Shown here one piece after another: positions 39,087 to 49,245 of a stretch of DNA of 64,000 nucleotides; within the stretch, counting starts at the first letter, position 1, and each line of letters opens with the position of its first letter. The notes beneath the pieces are model-generated. The model was not told where the DNA came from. It worked only from the letters and a program-made list of their open reading frames with translations, and did no database searches. Source of the DNA: Erwinia sp. OLFS4 (GTDB taxonomy: Bacteria > Pseudomonadota > Gammaproteobacteria > Enterobacterales > Enterobacteriaceae). The stretch covers positions 62,001 to 126,000 of the forward strand of contig NZ_MOMB01000002.1 of the NCBI RefSeq assembly GCF_002752165.1, read 5' to 3'. Position numbers and translations under genes: made by a program.

Positions 39087-40283
39087 ATGTTATCAACCGC
39101 TTATCCTCCCGTCAGGCAGGGCAATGCCTATCTGGCCCGCATTTCATTTTCGGTCTTTCTTACCTATCTGACTGCCGGCTTAGCGTTGCCGGTCATCCCG
39201 CTGTTTGTTCATCAGGAACTTGGGCTGAATAATGTGATGGTGGGGGTTGCGGTTGGCATTCAGTTTTTTGCCACTCTGCTTACCCGGGGGTATGCCGGGC
39301 GCATTGCCGATCAGCGGGGGGCAAAGCGCTCGGTGATGCAGGGTATTTGTAGCTTCCTGCTGGTTGGTATTGCTTATCTGCTGGCCGGAATACTGCCCCT
39401 GCCGGTGAGCGGCAAATTTGCGCTGCTGGTGGCCGGGCGACTACTGCTTGGCTTTGGTGAAAGTCAGCTTCTGACCGGTAATCTTGCCTGGGGATTAGGT
39501 CTGGTAGGGCCGACGCGTTCCGGGAAGGTGATGTCGTGGAATGGCATGGCGATTTACGGCGCACTGGCAGCCGGGGCGCCGCTTGGCTTGTGGTTGCACG
39601 GTCTGGGGGGATTTATGGCGTTAAGCGCGGGATGTCTGCTGCTTCCGCTGATGGCCCTGCTGTTTAATGTCAGGGTGCCGGCTGTGGCACCGCACGGTGG
39701 TGAACGTCCCTCGCTGTGGCGGGTGGTTGGTCAGATCATGACGCCAGGTGTCGCGCTAGCGTTACAGGGCACCGGTTTTGCCGTTATTGGTACCTTTATC
39801 TCGCTCTATTTTGCTGCGCAGTATTGGGATAATGCCGGCTTCGCGCTGACCGCTTTCGGGTTAGCATTTGTGCTGATACGTCTGCTGTTTGGCGGACTGC
39901 CCGATAAATTAGGCGGGGGTAAAGTTGCGCTGGTTTCGTTGCTGGTTGAATTTGCCGGCCTGTTGCTACTGGGATTTGCCACTAGCGGAGGCATGGCTTT
40001 GCTGGGGGCTGCTCTGACAGGCTGTGGTTGTTCGCTTAACTTTCCGGCGCTGGGCGTGGAGGTGATAAAACGCGTAGCGCCGCAGGTACGTGGAACTGCG
40101 CTTGGCGCCTTCTCAGCGTTTCAGGATGTTGCTTATGGTGCCAGTGGTCCTTTTACCGGCATGCTGGCCACGGCGCATGGCTATGGTTCGGTATACCTTG
40201 CCAGCGCCGCCTGTGCTGCCGTTGGGGCGGTACTGGTGTTAAAACTGATCGCACAGCCGGCTTCTGCGCCAGCCGGCAGCTGA
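39087..40283 (+). CDS. yfcJ: MFS transporter YfcJ
   Basis: 398 residues and 12 predicted membrane segments. The MFS signature [16 protein letters not shown] lies between helices 2 and 3 (about residue 70), and [16 protein letters not shown] is shared with E. coli YfcJ, a putative arabinose/drug-type exporter with unproven substrate. AAGGAG precedes the ATG by 12 nt. It follows fabB as in E. coli. Confidence 0.88.
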   Translation: MLSTAYPPVRQGNAYLARISFSVFLTYLTAGLALPVIPLFVHQELGLNNVMVGVAVGIQFFATLLTRGYAGRIADQRGAKRSVMQGICSFLLVGIAYLLAGILPLPVSGKFALLVAGRLLLGFGESQLLTGNLAWGLGLVGPTRSGKVMSWNGMAIYGALAAGAPLGLWLHGLGGFMALSAGCLLLPLMALLFNVRVPAVAPHGGERPSLWRVVGQIMTPGVALALQGTGFAVIGTFISLYFAAQYWDNAGFALTAFGLAFVLIRLLFGGLPDKLGGGKVALVSLLVEFAGLLLLGFATSGGMALLGAALTGCGCSLNFPALGVEVIKRVAPQVRGTALGAFSAFQDVAYGASGPFTGMLATAHGYGSVYLASAACAAVGAVLVLKLIAQPASAPAGS

Positions 40284-40467
40284 TTACCCGCGATAATGTT
40301 GCAATATCCATTATGCAGGTGCCGGAAAAGCGCTCAGACGCAGGGGCTGCAAAGTCTTTGACCAGGCTGCGACTTACGGCTACCGGCGCCTTACCGGTGA
40401 GGATTGAAGCTGTTATAGTCGGGTTTGTGATTACACTATTTAGCCTACTCAGTAACAGGAAACCACC

Positions 40468-40917
40468 ATGTCCCGGCAATCGCTTGTCATGCAATATCTT
40501 CCCCCTGACGCGCAGGAAAATGCGGCCCGCCTGCGCCATAAGCTGAGTTATTATACTGATGCCTGGGACCTGGCTCAGGATCTGGCGGCGGGTATTGAAG
40601 CACTGGTCGTCATTGATACCCGTTCGGCAGCGCAATATCACAATGGCCATATTTGCGGTGCTATCAGCTTTCCGCACCGCGAAATGACTGACGAGCGCCT
40701 TCGTTGCCTGGATGCGGATAAAGTTTATGTCACTTACTGCGATGGTATTGGCTGTAACGGTTCAACCCGTGGAGCGCTCAGGCTGGCCGCCGCCGGTTTT
40801 CGGGTTAAAGAACTGATTGGCGGGCTTGATTTCTGGTGCCGGGATAACCATCCACTGATACAGGGAAGCGAACCCGGCAGCTGGCCTGACATCAGCTTGC
40901 CTGACTGTGGTTGTTAA
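40468..40917 (+). CDS. Rhodanese-domain protein
   Basis: 149 residues with one rhodanese fold. The IDTRSAAQYHNGHICGAISFPHRE block carries the conserved D and H; the active-site loop is Y-C91-D-G-I-G-C-N-G-S-T-R, with the expected nucleophile C91 and a second cysteine five residues on. A Cys-rich C-terminus ends DCGC. Such proteins transfer persulfide sulfur or act in signalling; no partner is apparent. It is not at this place in E. coli and its stop overlaps the convergent flk stop. Confidence 0.8.
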   Translation: MSRQSLVMQYLPPDAQENAARLRHKLSYYTDAWDLAQDLAAGIEALVVIDTRSAAQYHNGHICGAISFPHREMTDERLRCLDADKVYVTYCDGIGCNGSTRGALRLAAAGFRVKELIGGLDFWCRDNHPLIQGSEPGSWPDISLPDCGC

Positions 40918-41936
40918 CGCAGCAGCCAGAGCAGCAGAATCACAACGGCCAGTGCGATAAACATGCTCAGTAACGGTCGCCGGATGGCAGACTGCATAAA
41001 GCCAGGAAGAAAACCCCATACTGGCGCAACGATTGGCTGAGGCGCAATGGCGTTGTCTGCCAGACGCTGTTCACGCAGCCGCTCGGCCCGTTGGCTGAAC
41101 AGTGTATCCAGTAAAAGTTGCGCCTGGGCGCCGCTCAGCGTCGAGGATGGTGTCAGCTGAAACTGCTGAGCCAGGGTCTCTTCCAGCAGGCGATGTTCAT
41201 GCGGTGCCGGTGGCTGTTTCAGCGACGCGACCAGCAGGCTGAGCGTTGGAGCACTGTGCTGACTGAGGGTCTGATGCACATGCAGATATTGTGTCAACAG
41301 GGGATAAAAACGCGAAGGTACCGGATCGCCACTTTGCAGATTCACCAGCTGCAGTATATGCGTCCATATGCTGGCCGGTGCATCGCCGGTAGTCGCGGCC
41401 AGTCGGGTGATCTGCTGATTCAGAGCCTGATGTTCAGCGGGTAGCAACGTGCGATCGGTTGCCGGATTCAGTCTGGGCTGCGGGATGGTCATCTGGCCGC
41501 TTTGCAGCATGGTCAGCACCTGCCGTAGCTGATCCGGGGTTAAGGTACTGAGCACCGTGTGGCCAAACTGCTGACGAATAAAATCGCTCACGGCCTGGCG
41601 GTTATTTCCCAGCGGCAGCATGGCGGTGAGCTGCTGTTGCAGCTGGCGGGTACCATGGCTGGTTTGGGCTTCACTCAGACGTGCATTAAGATACTGCTCA
41701 GCGGCTGGAAAGTGACGGGCCAGCAGCTCGTTGTCGTTTTTCACCCCAACCTGATGGCGGATGCCAGCCCAGACTTCCGGGGACTTGAGTGAGCTTATCG
41801 CCAGCAATTTGATCACCAGTCGCTCCAGTGAAGTACGCTGGGCCGGACTCATTGGTGAATCGCCGGAAGTGGCTGGTGTTGCCGGCTGAGGGCGATTGCC
41901 CGGCAGCGGCGCACCAGGGCCATTCAGTGGTTGCAT
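40914..41936 (-). CDS. flk: Flagellar checkpoint protein Flk
   Basis: 340 residues: a long Pro/Gln-rich cytoplasmic part and one C-terminal membrane helix (RRPLLSMFIALAVVILLLWLL), i.e. a tail-anchored protein like E. coli/Salmonella Flk (RflH), which prevents premature secretion of flagellar late substrates. In E. coli flk lies between yfcJ and pdxB, matching this position. Together with the FlxA-like gene at the window start, it supports a flagellated organism. Confidence 0.88.
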   Translation of the reverse strand: MQPLNGPGAPLPGNRPQPATPATSGDSPMSPAQRTSLERLVIKLLAISSLKSPEVWAGIRHQVGVKNDNELLARHFPAAEQYLNARLSEAQTSHGTRQLQQQLTAMLPLGNNRQAVSDFIRQQFGHTVLSTLTPDQLRQVLTMLQSGQMTIPQPRLNPATDRTLLPAEHQALNQQITRLAATTGDAPASIWTHILQLVNLQSGDPVPSRFYPLLTQYLHVHQTLSQHSAPTLSLLVASLKQPPAPHEHRLLEETLAQQFQLTPSSTLSGAQAQLLLDTLFSQRAERLREQRLADNAIAPQPIVAPVWGFLPGFMQSAIRRPLLSMFIALAVVILLLWLLR

Positions 41937-42075
41937 GGCTGGATCCTCAGAAAAACGCGGCGATATCCGGGGCGCGCCGGACGAACAGTGGGCGCTATGA
42001 TAGCAACCTCATCGGCTAATAAACAGAGGCTGCATCAGGCTATTCGCTAAAACTATTTTCTGCTGTTAGCGCCAC

Positions 42076-42978
42076 TTATTCTGCTTCCACCACTGGTTTT
42101 ATCTCCTTCCGTCGCAGAGGTGTCTTCAGCCTTTGCGCCAGCCAGACGCCAGCCAGCGTCATCCCGCCGCCAACAAAGTGATAACCGTGTAACGGCTCAT
42201 GCAAAAAAATAACGGCAATAGCGGCGGTAATGAGTGGCATCAGGTTCATAAACAATGATGAGTTGCTGGCCCCAAGGCGTAGCACGCCCTGGATCCACAG
42301 ATAAGGTGCAATAAGCGAGGCGCCAAGCCCGGCGAATATCACCAGGGGAATATTCTTCATGGTCAGGCTGACATCCGGCGCCCGTAGAAAACCGGGCAGT
42401 AGCATCAGCACGCCAAATAAAATTTGCATATATAAGCTCTGCCAGTTTGGCAGGGTCAACGACCAGCGTTTCGTTAACACGCCATATAAAGCGTAAGAGG
42501 CGGAAGCGACCAGCATCATCAGCTCACCTTTGCCCAGTCCGTGCTGAAATAATTGCTGTGGATGGCCAGCAGTGACCAGCCATGTCAGACCGGCAAATGA
42601 AATCAGACTGCCAGCTACAATACCGCGGGTGGGTGCCAGTCGCAGTAGCACGACGCTGAATAACACGGTGAGTAAAGGAATCAGGGCGTTCAGGATACCG
42701 ATAAACAGTGCGCTGACGCTATGTGCGGCGTAGTAGGCAAGGCTCTGGTAGAGCACCATGCCCAGCAGCCCGAGAAGGAAAAGCCGCCACCAGATCCGGC
42801 GGATTTCAGCGCGCTGGCGCCATACGCCGGGCAGGGCAATCGGCGTCAGAATAATCAGCGCCAGCAGCCAGCGGTAAAAAGAGATGGCTGCCGGGTCGAT
42901 AGCCGTGGCGGAAAGTTTGCTGACAATGGCATTTACCGACCAGATAAAAACCGCCAGAAGGGGAAAAAGCACGTTCAT
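42076..42978 (-). CDS. EamA/DMT-family transporter
   Basis: 300 residues with ten membrane segments in two EamA repeats (first ending near 140, second starting near GELMMLVASASYALYGVL). A typical inner-membrane exporter of amino acids or metabolites; substrate unknown. The C-terminal tail is charged (RRKEIKPVVEAE). It is divergent from an AraC-type regulator that probably controls it. The pair is absent at this place in E. coli. Confidence 0.85.
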   Translation of the reverse strand: MNVLFPLLAVFIWSVNAIVSKLSATAIDPAAISFYRWLLALIILTPIALPGVWRQRAEIRRIWWRLFLLGLLGMVLYQSLAYYAAHSVSALFIGILNALIPLLTVLFSVVLLRLAPTRGIVAGSLISFAGLTWLVTAGHPQQLFQHGLGKGELMMLVASASYALYGVLTKRWSLTLPNWQSLYMQILFGVLMLLPGFLRAPDVSLTMKNIPLVIFAGLGASLIAPYLWIQGVLRLGASNSSLFMNLMPLITAAIAVIFLHEPLHGYHFVGGGMTLAGVWLAQRLKTPLRRKEIKPVVEAE

Positions 42979-42984
42979 AGATCA

Positions 42985-43055
42985 CCTGATACCGCTGTTA
43001 TCAGGTTCCATTGTAGCTTGTCTTATTTTCCACAGATAATTAAAATCAGACAAAA
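42985..43055. promoter_or_regulatory. Operator candidates between the EamA and AraC genes
   Basis: CCTGATA-N7-TATCAGG (42985-43005) is a perfect inverted repeat next to the EamA start, and TTGTCTTATTTT/AAAATCAGACAA (about 43019-43052) is a longer one with a single mismatch. Both fit a 95-bp divergent control region. Confidence 0.45.
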
Positions 43056-43073
43056 TAAGCGCCGGATAAGACA

Positions 43074-43883
43074 ATGCACCAACAGCGAACGTTCCATGCT
43101 GCGCGAGCAGAAGAAGCTAAAACGGTTTTCTTTCGTTATGAACGGGCGAATGCGCAAACCGAATATCTTCCTCATTGTCATCCGTGGGGACAGGTGATAT
43201 TTGTGCGCGAAAATATTCTGGAGATTTTTATTGCCGGCCAGCGTCTGTTAACCCCGGCCGGTTATCCGGTTTGGGTGCCGCCGGCGATGGAACATGCCAG
43301 CTATAACCGCAAACAGGCGCATTTTCGCACGTTTAATCTGCCAGCCGGACTCTGCAGCGCCATGCCGTCCTACCCCTGCCTGCTGAAGGTCAGCGCGGTG
43401 GTGATGGCGATTATGGATGAATGCTCAGCCCGCCATTTACTGATGCCGGTGACGCCGGAGGAGCAGCGTCTTTGCCAGGTATTGTGCGATCAGTTACTGC
43501 GTGCCAGTCCGCAAAACAGCTATCTGCCAACCAGTCAGGATAAGCTGCTGGCCCCGGTACTCGCTGCGCTGGAAGCCCATCCCGGCGACAATACCACGCT
43601 GGCACAATGGGCGAAGCGGGTATTCACCACGGAACGCACGCTGGCGCGCCGCTGTCAGTCTGAACTGGCGATGGGTTTTAGCGAATGGCGTCAGCGACTG
43701 CGTTTTTTACATGCTATTGCATTGCTGGAACAGGGATTAACCGTACAGGAAACCGCCCTTGAACTGGGCTATAGCTCGGCGTCGGCGCTGATTGTCATGT
43801 TTCAGCAGCAGGCGGGTACCACGCCTGAACGTTACCGGGGACAGGGGCAAAAAGAGCGCGAACAGCCACTATCAGACGGTTAA
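43074..43883 (+). CDS. AraC-family transcriptional regulator
   Basis: 269 residues. The N-terminal cupin-type sensing domain has HCHPWGQVIFV (about 37-47), as in regulators of the YdhB/NimR-like group. The C-terminal double helix-turn-helix starts near residue 170 (LAQWAKRVFTTERTLARRC) and ends with VQETALELGYSSASALIVMFQQQAGTTPERYR. It most likely regulates the divergent EamA exporter and itself. The effector is unknown. Confidence 0.87.
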   Translation: MHQQRTFHAARAEEAKTVFFRYERANAQTEYLPHCHPWGQVIFVRENILEIFIAGQRLLTPAGYPVWVPPAMEHASYNRKQAHFRTFNLPAGLCSAMPSYPCLLKVSAVVMAIMDECSARHLLMPVTPEEQRLCQVLCDQLLRASPQNSYLPTSQDKLLAPVLAALEAHPGDNTTLAQWAKRVFTTERTLARRCQSELAMGFSEWRQRLRFLHAIALLEQGLTVQETALELGYSSASALIVMFQQQAGTTPERYRGQGQKEREQPLSDG

Positions 43884-43940
43884 TTACGGCTGACGTTGTG
43901 GCATTATCTGTTACCTGTCTTTACTATCAGGACGCACGTT

Positions 43941-45068
43941 GTGAAAATTCTGGTTGATGAAAATATGCCTTACGCCCGCGAGCTGTTTAGCCGCACGGGT
44001 GACGTTGTTGCGGTTCCCGGACGTGCTATTCCGCCAGAACTGCTTAATCATGCTGATGGGCTGATGGTGCGCTCGGTAACCCATGTTAATGGGCCGCTGC
44101 TAACGGGAACCCCGGTGAAGTTTGTCGGCAGCGCGACGGCGGGCACCGATCATATTGATCACCAGGCATTGCTGGCGCGCGGAACGGCGTTTTCCGCTGC
44201 GCCAGGCTGTAATGCCATTGCCGTGGTTGAGTATGTTTTATCGGCCTTGTTATTGCTGGCGGAACGTGACGGATTTTTGCTCAGTGAACGTACCGTCGGT
44301 ATTGTTGGCGTGGGCAACGTTGGCGCGCGTTTGCAGCAGCGTTTACAGGCGCTGGGGGTGCGTACCTTGCTTTGCGACCCGCCGCGGGCTGAACGCGAAA
44401 AAGATCGGCATTTTACCGATGTTGATAGCCTGATTGCCGAGGCTGACATTCTCACACTCCATACGCCATTGTATAAAGATGGTCCTTTTCGTAGCTGGCA
44501 TCTGATGGACGAAACACGTTTGCAGGCGTTAAAACCCGCTAGCATTCTGATTAACGCCTGCCGGGGCGCGGTGGTGGATAATCAGGCGTTGCTCAGGCTG
44601 TTGCAGCAGCGCAGCGACCTCAGCGTGGTGCTTGACGTCTGGGAACCGGAACCCGATTTATCTCTGGCGCTGCTGGCAAAGGTCGATATTGCCACCGCAC
44701 ACATTGCCGGTTATACCCTGGAAGGAAAAGCGCGCGGAACCACCCAGGTTTATGAGGCCTGGTGCCGTTTTCTTGGCGCGCCGGATCCGGTGGCGCTGGC
44801 GTCACTGCTCCCGGTGGCAGATTTTTCTGCCGTTGACCTGCATGGGGCCGTTGATCAGGCAACGCTGAAACGACTGGCACATCTGGTGTATGATGTGCGC
44901 CGTGATGATGCGCTGCTAAGAAAACATGCGGCGTTAGCCGGCGGGTTCGATCGCTTGCGCAAAACTTACCAGGAACGACGTGAGTGGTCGTCACTGCATG
45001 TAACATGCGATAATCAACAAATTGCATCACAGCTCAACGCATTAGGCTTTAGTGCGTCTGTGCGCTGA
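43941..45068 (+). CDS. pdxB: Erythronate-4-phosphate dehydrogenase PdxB
   Basis: Second step of pyridoxal phosphate synthesis (4-phosphoerythronate oxidation). 375 residues (E. coli 378) from the GTG at 43941, which begins the conserved [14 protein letters not shown]. The NAD-binding motif is [14 protein letters not shown] (about 117). Catalytic R in [10 protein letters not shown] in WEPEP and H in [14 protein letters not shown] are present. The C-terminal PdxB dimerisation domain is complete. Likely an operon with usg-truA-dedA. Confidence 0.96.
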   Translation: MKILVDENMPYARELFSRTGDVVAVPGRAIPPELLNHADGLMVRSVTHVNGPLLTGTPVKFVGSATAGTDHIDHQALLARGTAFSAAPGCNAIAVVEYVLSALLLLAERDGFLLSERTVGIVGVGNVGARLQQRLQALGVRTLLCDPPRAEREKDRHFTDVDSLIAEADILTLHTPLYKDGPFRSWHLMDETRLQALKPASILINACRGAVVDNQALLRLLQQRSDLSVVLDVWEPEPDLSLALLAKVDIATAHIAGYTLEGKARGTTQVYEAWCRFLGAPDPVALASLLPVADFSAVDLHGAVDQATLKRLAHLVYDVRRDDALLRKHAALAGGFDRLRKTYQERREWSSLHVTCDNQQIASQLNALGFSASVR

Positions 45069-45160
45069 ATCATGCCATCCTGTGATGCGGGAAAAATCTG
45101 AATCCAGGGCGGTGAATATCACCGCCCTCTGTTTTTACGATACTGTCTGGAGTTAAAACC

Positions 45161-46171
45161 ATGTCTGACGGCTGGAATATTGCGCTACTGGGGGCAACCG
45201 GTGCCGTAGGGGAGGCGCTCATTGAGCTGCTGGCTGAACGTCAGTTTCCGCTGGGTAACCTTTGGCTGCTGGCCAGCGAGCGCAGTGCCGGTGAAACCGT
45301 GCGTTTTGCCGGGCGCACACTGCAGGTTAATGATGCGCAAAATTTTGACTGGTCTCAGGCTCAGCTGGCCTTTTTTGTTGCAGGCCGCGAGGCTTCGGCA
45401 CGCTATGCCGAAGAGGCGGCGGAAGCGGGTTGTCTGGTAATTGATAGCAGCGGGCTTTTTGCCCTGCAACCTGATGTCCCGCTGGTGGTACCTGAGGTGA
45501 ATCCTCAGGTACTAACTGATTACCGTAACCGCAATATTATCAGCGTCGCACACAGCCTGACCTGCCAGCTGTTAACGGCGATTAAGCCACTGATCGACGA
45601 AGCCGGCCTGGCGCGACTGAGTGTTACCAGCCTGTTATCGGTATCAACACAGGGCAAAGCGGCGGTAGACTCGCTGGCTGGGGAAAGTGCACGTCTGCTA
45701 AATGGTATACCGGTGGATGAGGCTTTTTTTGGTCGTCAGCTGGCGTTTAACCTGCTGCCGCGGTTAGCGGATGCACAGGGCAGCGTCAGCGATGAACGTT
45801 GCCTTGTCGACCAGCTGCGCAAAGTATTACAGGATGAGGGATTGCCGGTGGCGACCAGTACCGTGCAGGCGCCGGTTTTTTATGGAACGGCGCAGATTGT
45901 TCAGCTGGAAAGTCTGCGTCCACTCTCTGCTGCAGAGGCGCGGGAGCATTTGCAGCGTGCTGACGATATTTCATTATCAGAAGAATCCGATTATCCGACT
46001 CCGGTCACCGATGCTTCAGGTAATGCCAGGCTTAGCGTGGGTAATCTGCGTAATGATTATGGTATGCCGGAGCAGCTACAGCTGTGGACCGTGGCTGATA
46101 ATATCCGTTTTTCCGGGGCATTGATGGCGATAAAAACAGCTGAGAAGCTGATTGAGGAGTACCTGTATTGA
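45161..46171 (+). CDS. usg: USG-1, aspartate-semialdehyde dehydrogenase homologue without the catalytic Cys
   Basis: 336 residues with an NADP-binding start ([16 protein letters not shown]) and an ASADH-like second domain. Where true ASADH has the NCST active site, this protein reads SVAHSLTCQ, so the nucleophile is not in place. E. coli Usg likewise lacks it and has no known activity. Its last codons overlap the truA start. The pdxB-usg-truA order is as in E. coli. Confidence 0.93.
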   Translation: MSDGWNIALLGATGAVGEALIELLAERQFPLGNLWLLASERSAGETVRFAGRTLQVNDAQNFDWSQAQLAFFVAGREASARYAEEAAEAGCLVIDSSGLFALQPDVPLVVPEVNPQVLTDYRNRNIISVAHSLTCQLLTAIKPLIDEAGLARLSVTSLLSVSTQGKAAVDSLAGESARLLNGIPVDEAFFGRQLAFNLLPRLADAQGSVSDERCLVDQLRKVLQDEGLPVATSTVQAPVFYGTAQIVQLESLRPLSAAEAREHLQRADDISLSEESDYPTPVTDASGNARLSVGNLRNDYGMPEQLQLWTVADNIRFSGALMAIKTAEKLIEEYLY

Positions 46172-46986
46172 TAGATGAAACGCCGGATACTGGGGCAGGA
46201 TATAAAATTGCGCTGGGGGTGGAGTACGATGGCAGCCAGTATTATGGCTGGCAGCGACAGCAGGAGGTGGCCAGCGTGCAGGCCTGCCTTGAACAGGCAT
46301 TATCCCGGGTGGCTAATCATCCGGTAACGGTGTTTTGTGCCGGCCGCACCGATGCCGGTGTTCACAGCACCGGCCAGGTGGTGCATTTCGACACGCCGTC
46401 AATTCGGGCTGATGGTGCCTGGACGCTGGGGGTAAATGCTAACCTGCCGCCGGATATTGCTGTGCGCTGGGCAAAACAGGTTGACCCGCGTTTTCATGCC
46501 CGTTTTAGTGCTACCGCTCGCCGTTACCGGTATATTATCTATAACCACCGGCTACGCCCGGCAGTACTGGGGCGGGGCGTGACACATTTCTATCACCCGC
46601 TGGATGCAGAAAAAATGCATCATGCTGCCCAGTGTTTACTGGGGGAAAACGATTTTACTGCTTTTCGTGCTGTTCAATGCCAGTCACGTACTCCCTGGCG
46701 TAATCTGATGCACATTCAGGTGCGCCGCTACGGGGCTTATGTGGTGGTGGACATTAAAGCTAATGCCTTTGTTCATCATATGGTACGTAATATTGTGGGT
46801 AGTTTGCTGGAGATTGGTTGCGGTAATCAGCATGCTGGCTGGATGGCCGAACTGCTGGCGGCGAAAGATCGCACACTGGCAGCGGCAACGGCCCGCGCTG
46901 AAGGCTTATATCTTGTCGCAGTGGATTATCCGGGCGAATTTGCATTACCACACTCCCCAATGGGGCCGTTGTTCCTTGAAGATTAA
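46168..46986 (+). CDS. truA: tRNA pseudouridine(38-40) synthase TruA
   Basis: 272 residues (E. coli 270). The catalytic D62 is in [28 protein letters not shown] and the [14 protein letters not shown] motif are present. The start is TTG at 46168 overlapping the usg TGA stop; GAGGAG ends 8 nt before it. Modifies the anticodon arm of many tRNAs. Confidence 0.96.
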   Translation: MIDETPDTGAGYKIALGVEYDGSQYYGWQRQQEVASVQACLEQALSRVANHPVTVFCAGRTDAGVHSTGQVVHFDTPSIRADGAWTLGVNANLPPDIAVRWAKQVDPRFHARFSATARRYRYIIYNHRLRPAVLGRGVTHFYHPLDAEKMHHAAQCLLGENDFTAFRAVQCQSRTPWRNLMHIQVRRYGAYVVVDIKANAFVHHMVRNIVGSLLEIGCGNQHAGWMAELLAAKDRTLAAATARAEGLYLVAVDYPGEFALPHSPMGPLFLED

Positions 46987-47012
46987 CGCCAGATGGTAAG
47001 AAGGATGTTTGC

Positions 47013-47678
47013 ATGGAACTGATTCATCAGTTAATTGATTTTATATTGCACATTGATGTTCATCTGCAGGCGCTGGTGGCCCAGTATGGCGTCTGGATTT
47101 ATGCCATTCTGTTTCTGATTCTGTTTTGCGAGACCGGGCTGGTGGTGACGCCTTTTCTGCCGGGAGACTCGTTGTTATTTGTCGCCGGTGCGCTGGCGGC
47201 GGTTCCTGGCAGCGCGCTTGATGTTCATATGATGGTCTTTTTACTGTGCGTTGCAGCCATCGCTGGTGATGCAGTGAATTACACCATTGGCCGGCTGTTT
47301 GGTGAGCGATTATTCAGTCGCCCGGACTCAAAAATTTTCCGGCGCAGCTATCTGGATAAAACCCATCAGTTCTATGAGCGACACGGTGGTAAAACCATTA
47401 TTCTGGCGCGTTTTGTACCGATTGTTCGTACGTTTGCGCCTTTTGTTGCCGGAATGGGCAGTATGTCTTATCGCCATTTTGCCCTGTACAATATTTCTGG
47501 TGGTATTCTTTGGGTGGTGTTGTTCTCTTATGCCGGTTATTTCTTTGGCAACCTGCCGGGAATCAAAGAGAATATTCATTATCTGATTGTGGCAATCATT
47601 TTAGTTTCTGTTCTGCCCGGCGTTATTGAAGTCTGGCGTCATCGCCGTGCGGCGCGCCGCCAGCAAAATGTTCAGTAA
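47013..47678 (+). CDS. dedA: DedA family membrane protein
   Basis: 221 residues with about five membrane segments. The DedA motif [17 protein letters not shown] (about 40-56) and the second [13 protein letters not shown], then [15 protein letters not shown] with the two essential arginines, are conserved. The family acts in undecaprenyl-phosphate or phospholipid recycling. It is the last gene before the island; in E. coli accD follows directly. Confidence 0.95.
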   Translation: MELIHQLIDFILHIDVHLQALVAQYGVWIYAILFLILFCETGLVVTPFLPGDSLLFVAGALAAVPGSALDVHMMVFLLCVAAIAGDAVNYTIGRLFGERLFSRPDSKIFRRSYLDKTHQFYERHGGKTIILARFVPIVRTFAPFVAGMGSMSYRHFALYNISGGILWVVLFSYAGYFFGNLPGIKENIHYLIVAIILVSVLPGVIEVWRHRRAARRQQNVQ

Positions 47679-47804
47679 AACCGCATACCGCCCTGTGGCC
47701 CGCTTTGTCAGCTAACGACTTATCTATCCGGTGATATCAGCGTGACGTCACCGGTATTCAGTCAGCTTAGCTAACGCTGCTATTATTCATGTCTGTCTGG
47801 TATT

Positions 47805-48530
47805 TTAAGCTTGCGCAACGGCCTCGTTATACAGCTTAAAGTCTATCCAGTACCTGTCATAAATGAAGCGTTTCACTTGATCACTGACCACGACATCTTC
47901 TTTTTTTAACGAAGCAGAATGTGTGTTCATATGTTTGATTTTGAAACTTTTACCGGACCTTTGCTCGATAATTTCTTCCAGTAAATGGAGCTTTTCTATT
48001 GGTATAATTTTATTTATATTAAAATTGCTTATAAACGTGTGCTGGGGGGCGAAGTGCGGGTCTATTTCGTGATCCGGAACGCATGAGATATATTTGATAA
48101 GCTCAATGAAACTCACCTTTTCTGTTGCCTCTCTTTCAAAATATTTCCAGATGGCGTCAGTATTTCTGCGGATGATTTTATCCCTGACCGACTGCACTAC
48201 CAGATGATTGTAAGCGCTTATTAGTCTTTTAAAGGGGTCTTTCATGATAGCCACGCGTAGATAATCAGGTGAGTTCAATGCTTCATGGATGATACGGGGA
48301 GGCAAATCTTTTATTAATACGCCTGTCTCATTTTCTTCAATTGCAGCATGAAACTTATGCTCTTCATTGCCATGAGTCTTAACGTATTGATCAGTTATCG
48401 GTAGTTTTTCCCAATCGATTCCTTTGTAGTTCAGAAAAGCTTCGGTGAGCGAGGTGTGGGCATTTTTAGCGATAGGAACGTAGACAATTTTTGCCTCGGG
48501 TAATATACAAATTTTTCGCCCTACCTTCAC
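47805..48530 (-). CDS. Sulfotransferase-domain protein, probably the C-terminal part of a split gene
   Basis: 241 residues. The 5'-phosphosulfate loop of PAPS sulfotransferases appears as YVPIAKNAHTSLTEAF (about 17-32) and the 3'-phosphate motif as MKDPFKRLISAYNH (about 96-109), with K in place of the usual first R. The closest type is sulfotransferase family 2, which modifies carbohydrates. The GTG at 48530 has no ribosome-binding site, and the frame stays open upstream (ending FKKNNNILTYPR), joining a DUF4214-like N-terminus in another frame. I therefore suspect translation of this part is lost or requires frameshifting. AT-rich, on the island between dedA and accD. Confidence 0.65.
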   Translation of the reverse strand: MKVGRKICILPEAKIVYVPIAKNAHTSLTEAFLNYKGIDWEKLPITDQYVKTHGNEEHKFHAAIEENETGVLIKDLPPRIIHEALNSPDYLRVAIMKDPFKRLISAYNHLVVQSVRDKIIRRNTDAIWKYFEREATEKVSFIELIKYISCVPDHEIDPHFAPQHTFISNFNINKIIPIEKLHLLEEIIEQRSGKSFKIKHMNTHSASLKKEDVVVSDQVKRFIYDRYWIDFKLYNEAVAQA

Positions 48531-48561
48531 GCGTGGATACGTTAATATGTTGTTATTTTTT

Positions 48562-48702
48562 TTAAACTCGGTCTGAATAAAATAGATCGTACTCCAGATC
48601 TTTCAACGCCCGCGAAGACTGCTTATACATCGCCATCCCCTGTGGATCTGCTTCGCGTTGCAGATAATAATTATACGCAAAAGAGATGTCTGTTTCATTC
48701 AT
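48562..48702 (-). pseudogene. DUF4214-like N-terminal fragment separated from the sulfotransferase by a frameshift
   Basis: A 46-codon frame starting ATG at 48702: ISFAYNYYLQREADPQGMAM resembles the start of a DUF4214 repeat (YR.iLgReaDpeG). It ends abruptly in FYSDRV. Removing one G near 48573 joins it to the next frame as FYS-TEFKKNNN, which restores the S-x-EF ending normal for such repeats and runs straight into the sulfotransferase. The original protein would have been about 300 residues. Either the gene is a pseudogene or the strain has a sequencing error here. Confidence 0.5.
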
Positions 48703-49245
48703 GCTAAATATTCCGCTGATAATGATTTGGACTTATATTTATAGCATCTCATGATTTTATTACATAGTCCGGAGCGGTAATTAACGGAACATTTTGTAAT
48801 GATAATCGTAAGACAGTAATTTGACAGCTTTCTGATAATAATTTAATCTCACCAAAATTTACTAAAATAATACATAAATCATACAATTAGGCTGATATTA
48901 ATATTTTTATGTAAATATTGAAATATCTGGTTAAGGGTTTTTATTAATTTTGAAATTTTCAAAAAAATATGTTCAACGCATTCTGTTGCTGGCCGTTTTC
49001 GTACGTGGAATGAGAAGGACTCACTGGGCAGGCTGTGCCCCGGTAAGGAGCCGTCGGCAGAGGGCTGAAAGATACAGACCAGAAGCGCCCGGAGAATATT
49101 AAAATTTTTTGATAAATACTGGTATCACCCATTGGCCACTATGCTATGTCATGCCTGGTCTGGATGTTTGTCAGTAATTTAACCCAATGAATGAGTTTAA
49201 ATTAAATATATTAACTATAAGTTAACGCAATGGGAGTAAAAATCG
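48703..49245. other. AT-rich intergenic region of the island
   Basis: 543 bases. The first 300 are strongly AT-rich (runs of A and T, many TTAAT/AATATT). A GC-richer patch (48980-49100) interrupts it and looks like foreign or older sequence, with no frame of note. The promoter of the first tandem gene should be in the last 100 bases (TATATT and TATAAG candidates); no good -35 and no HrpL-type box was found. Confidence 0.35.
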
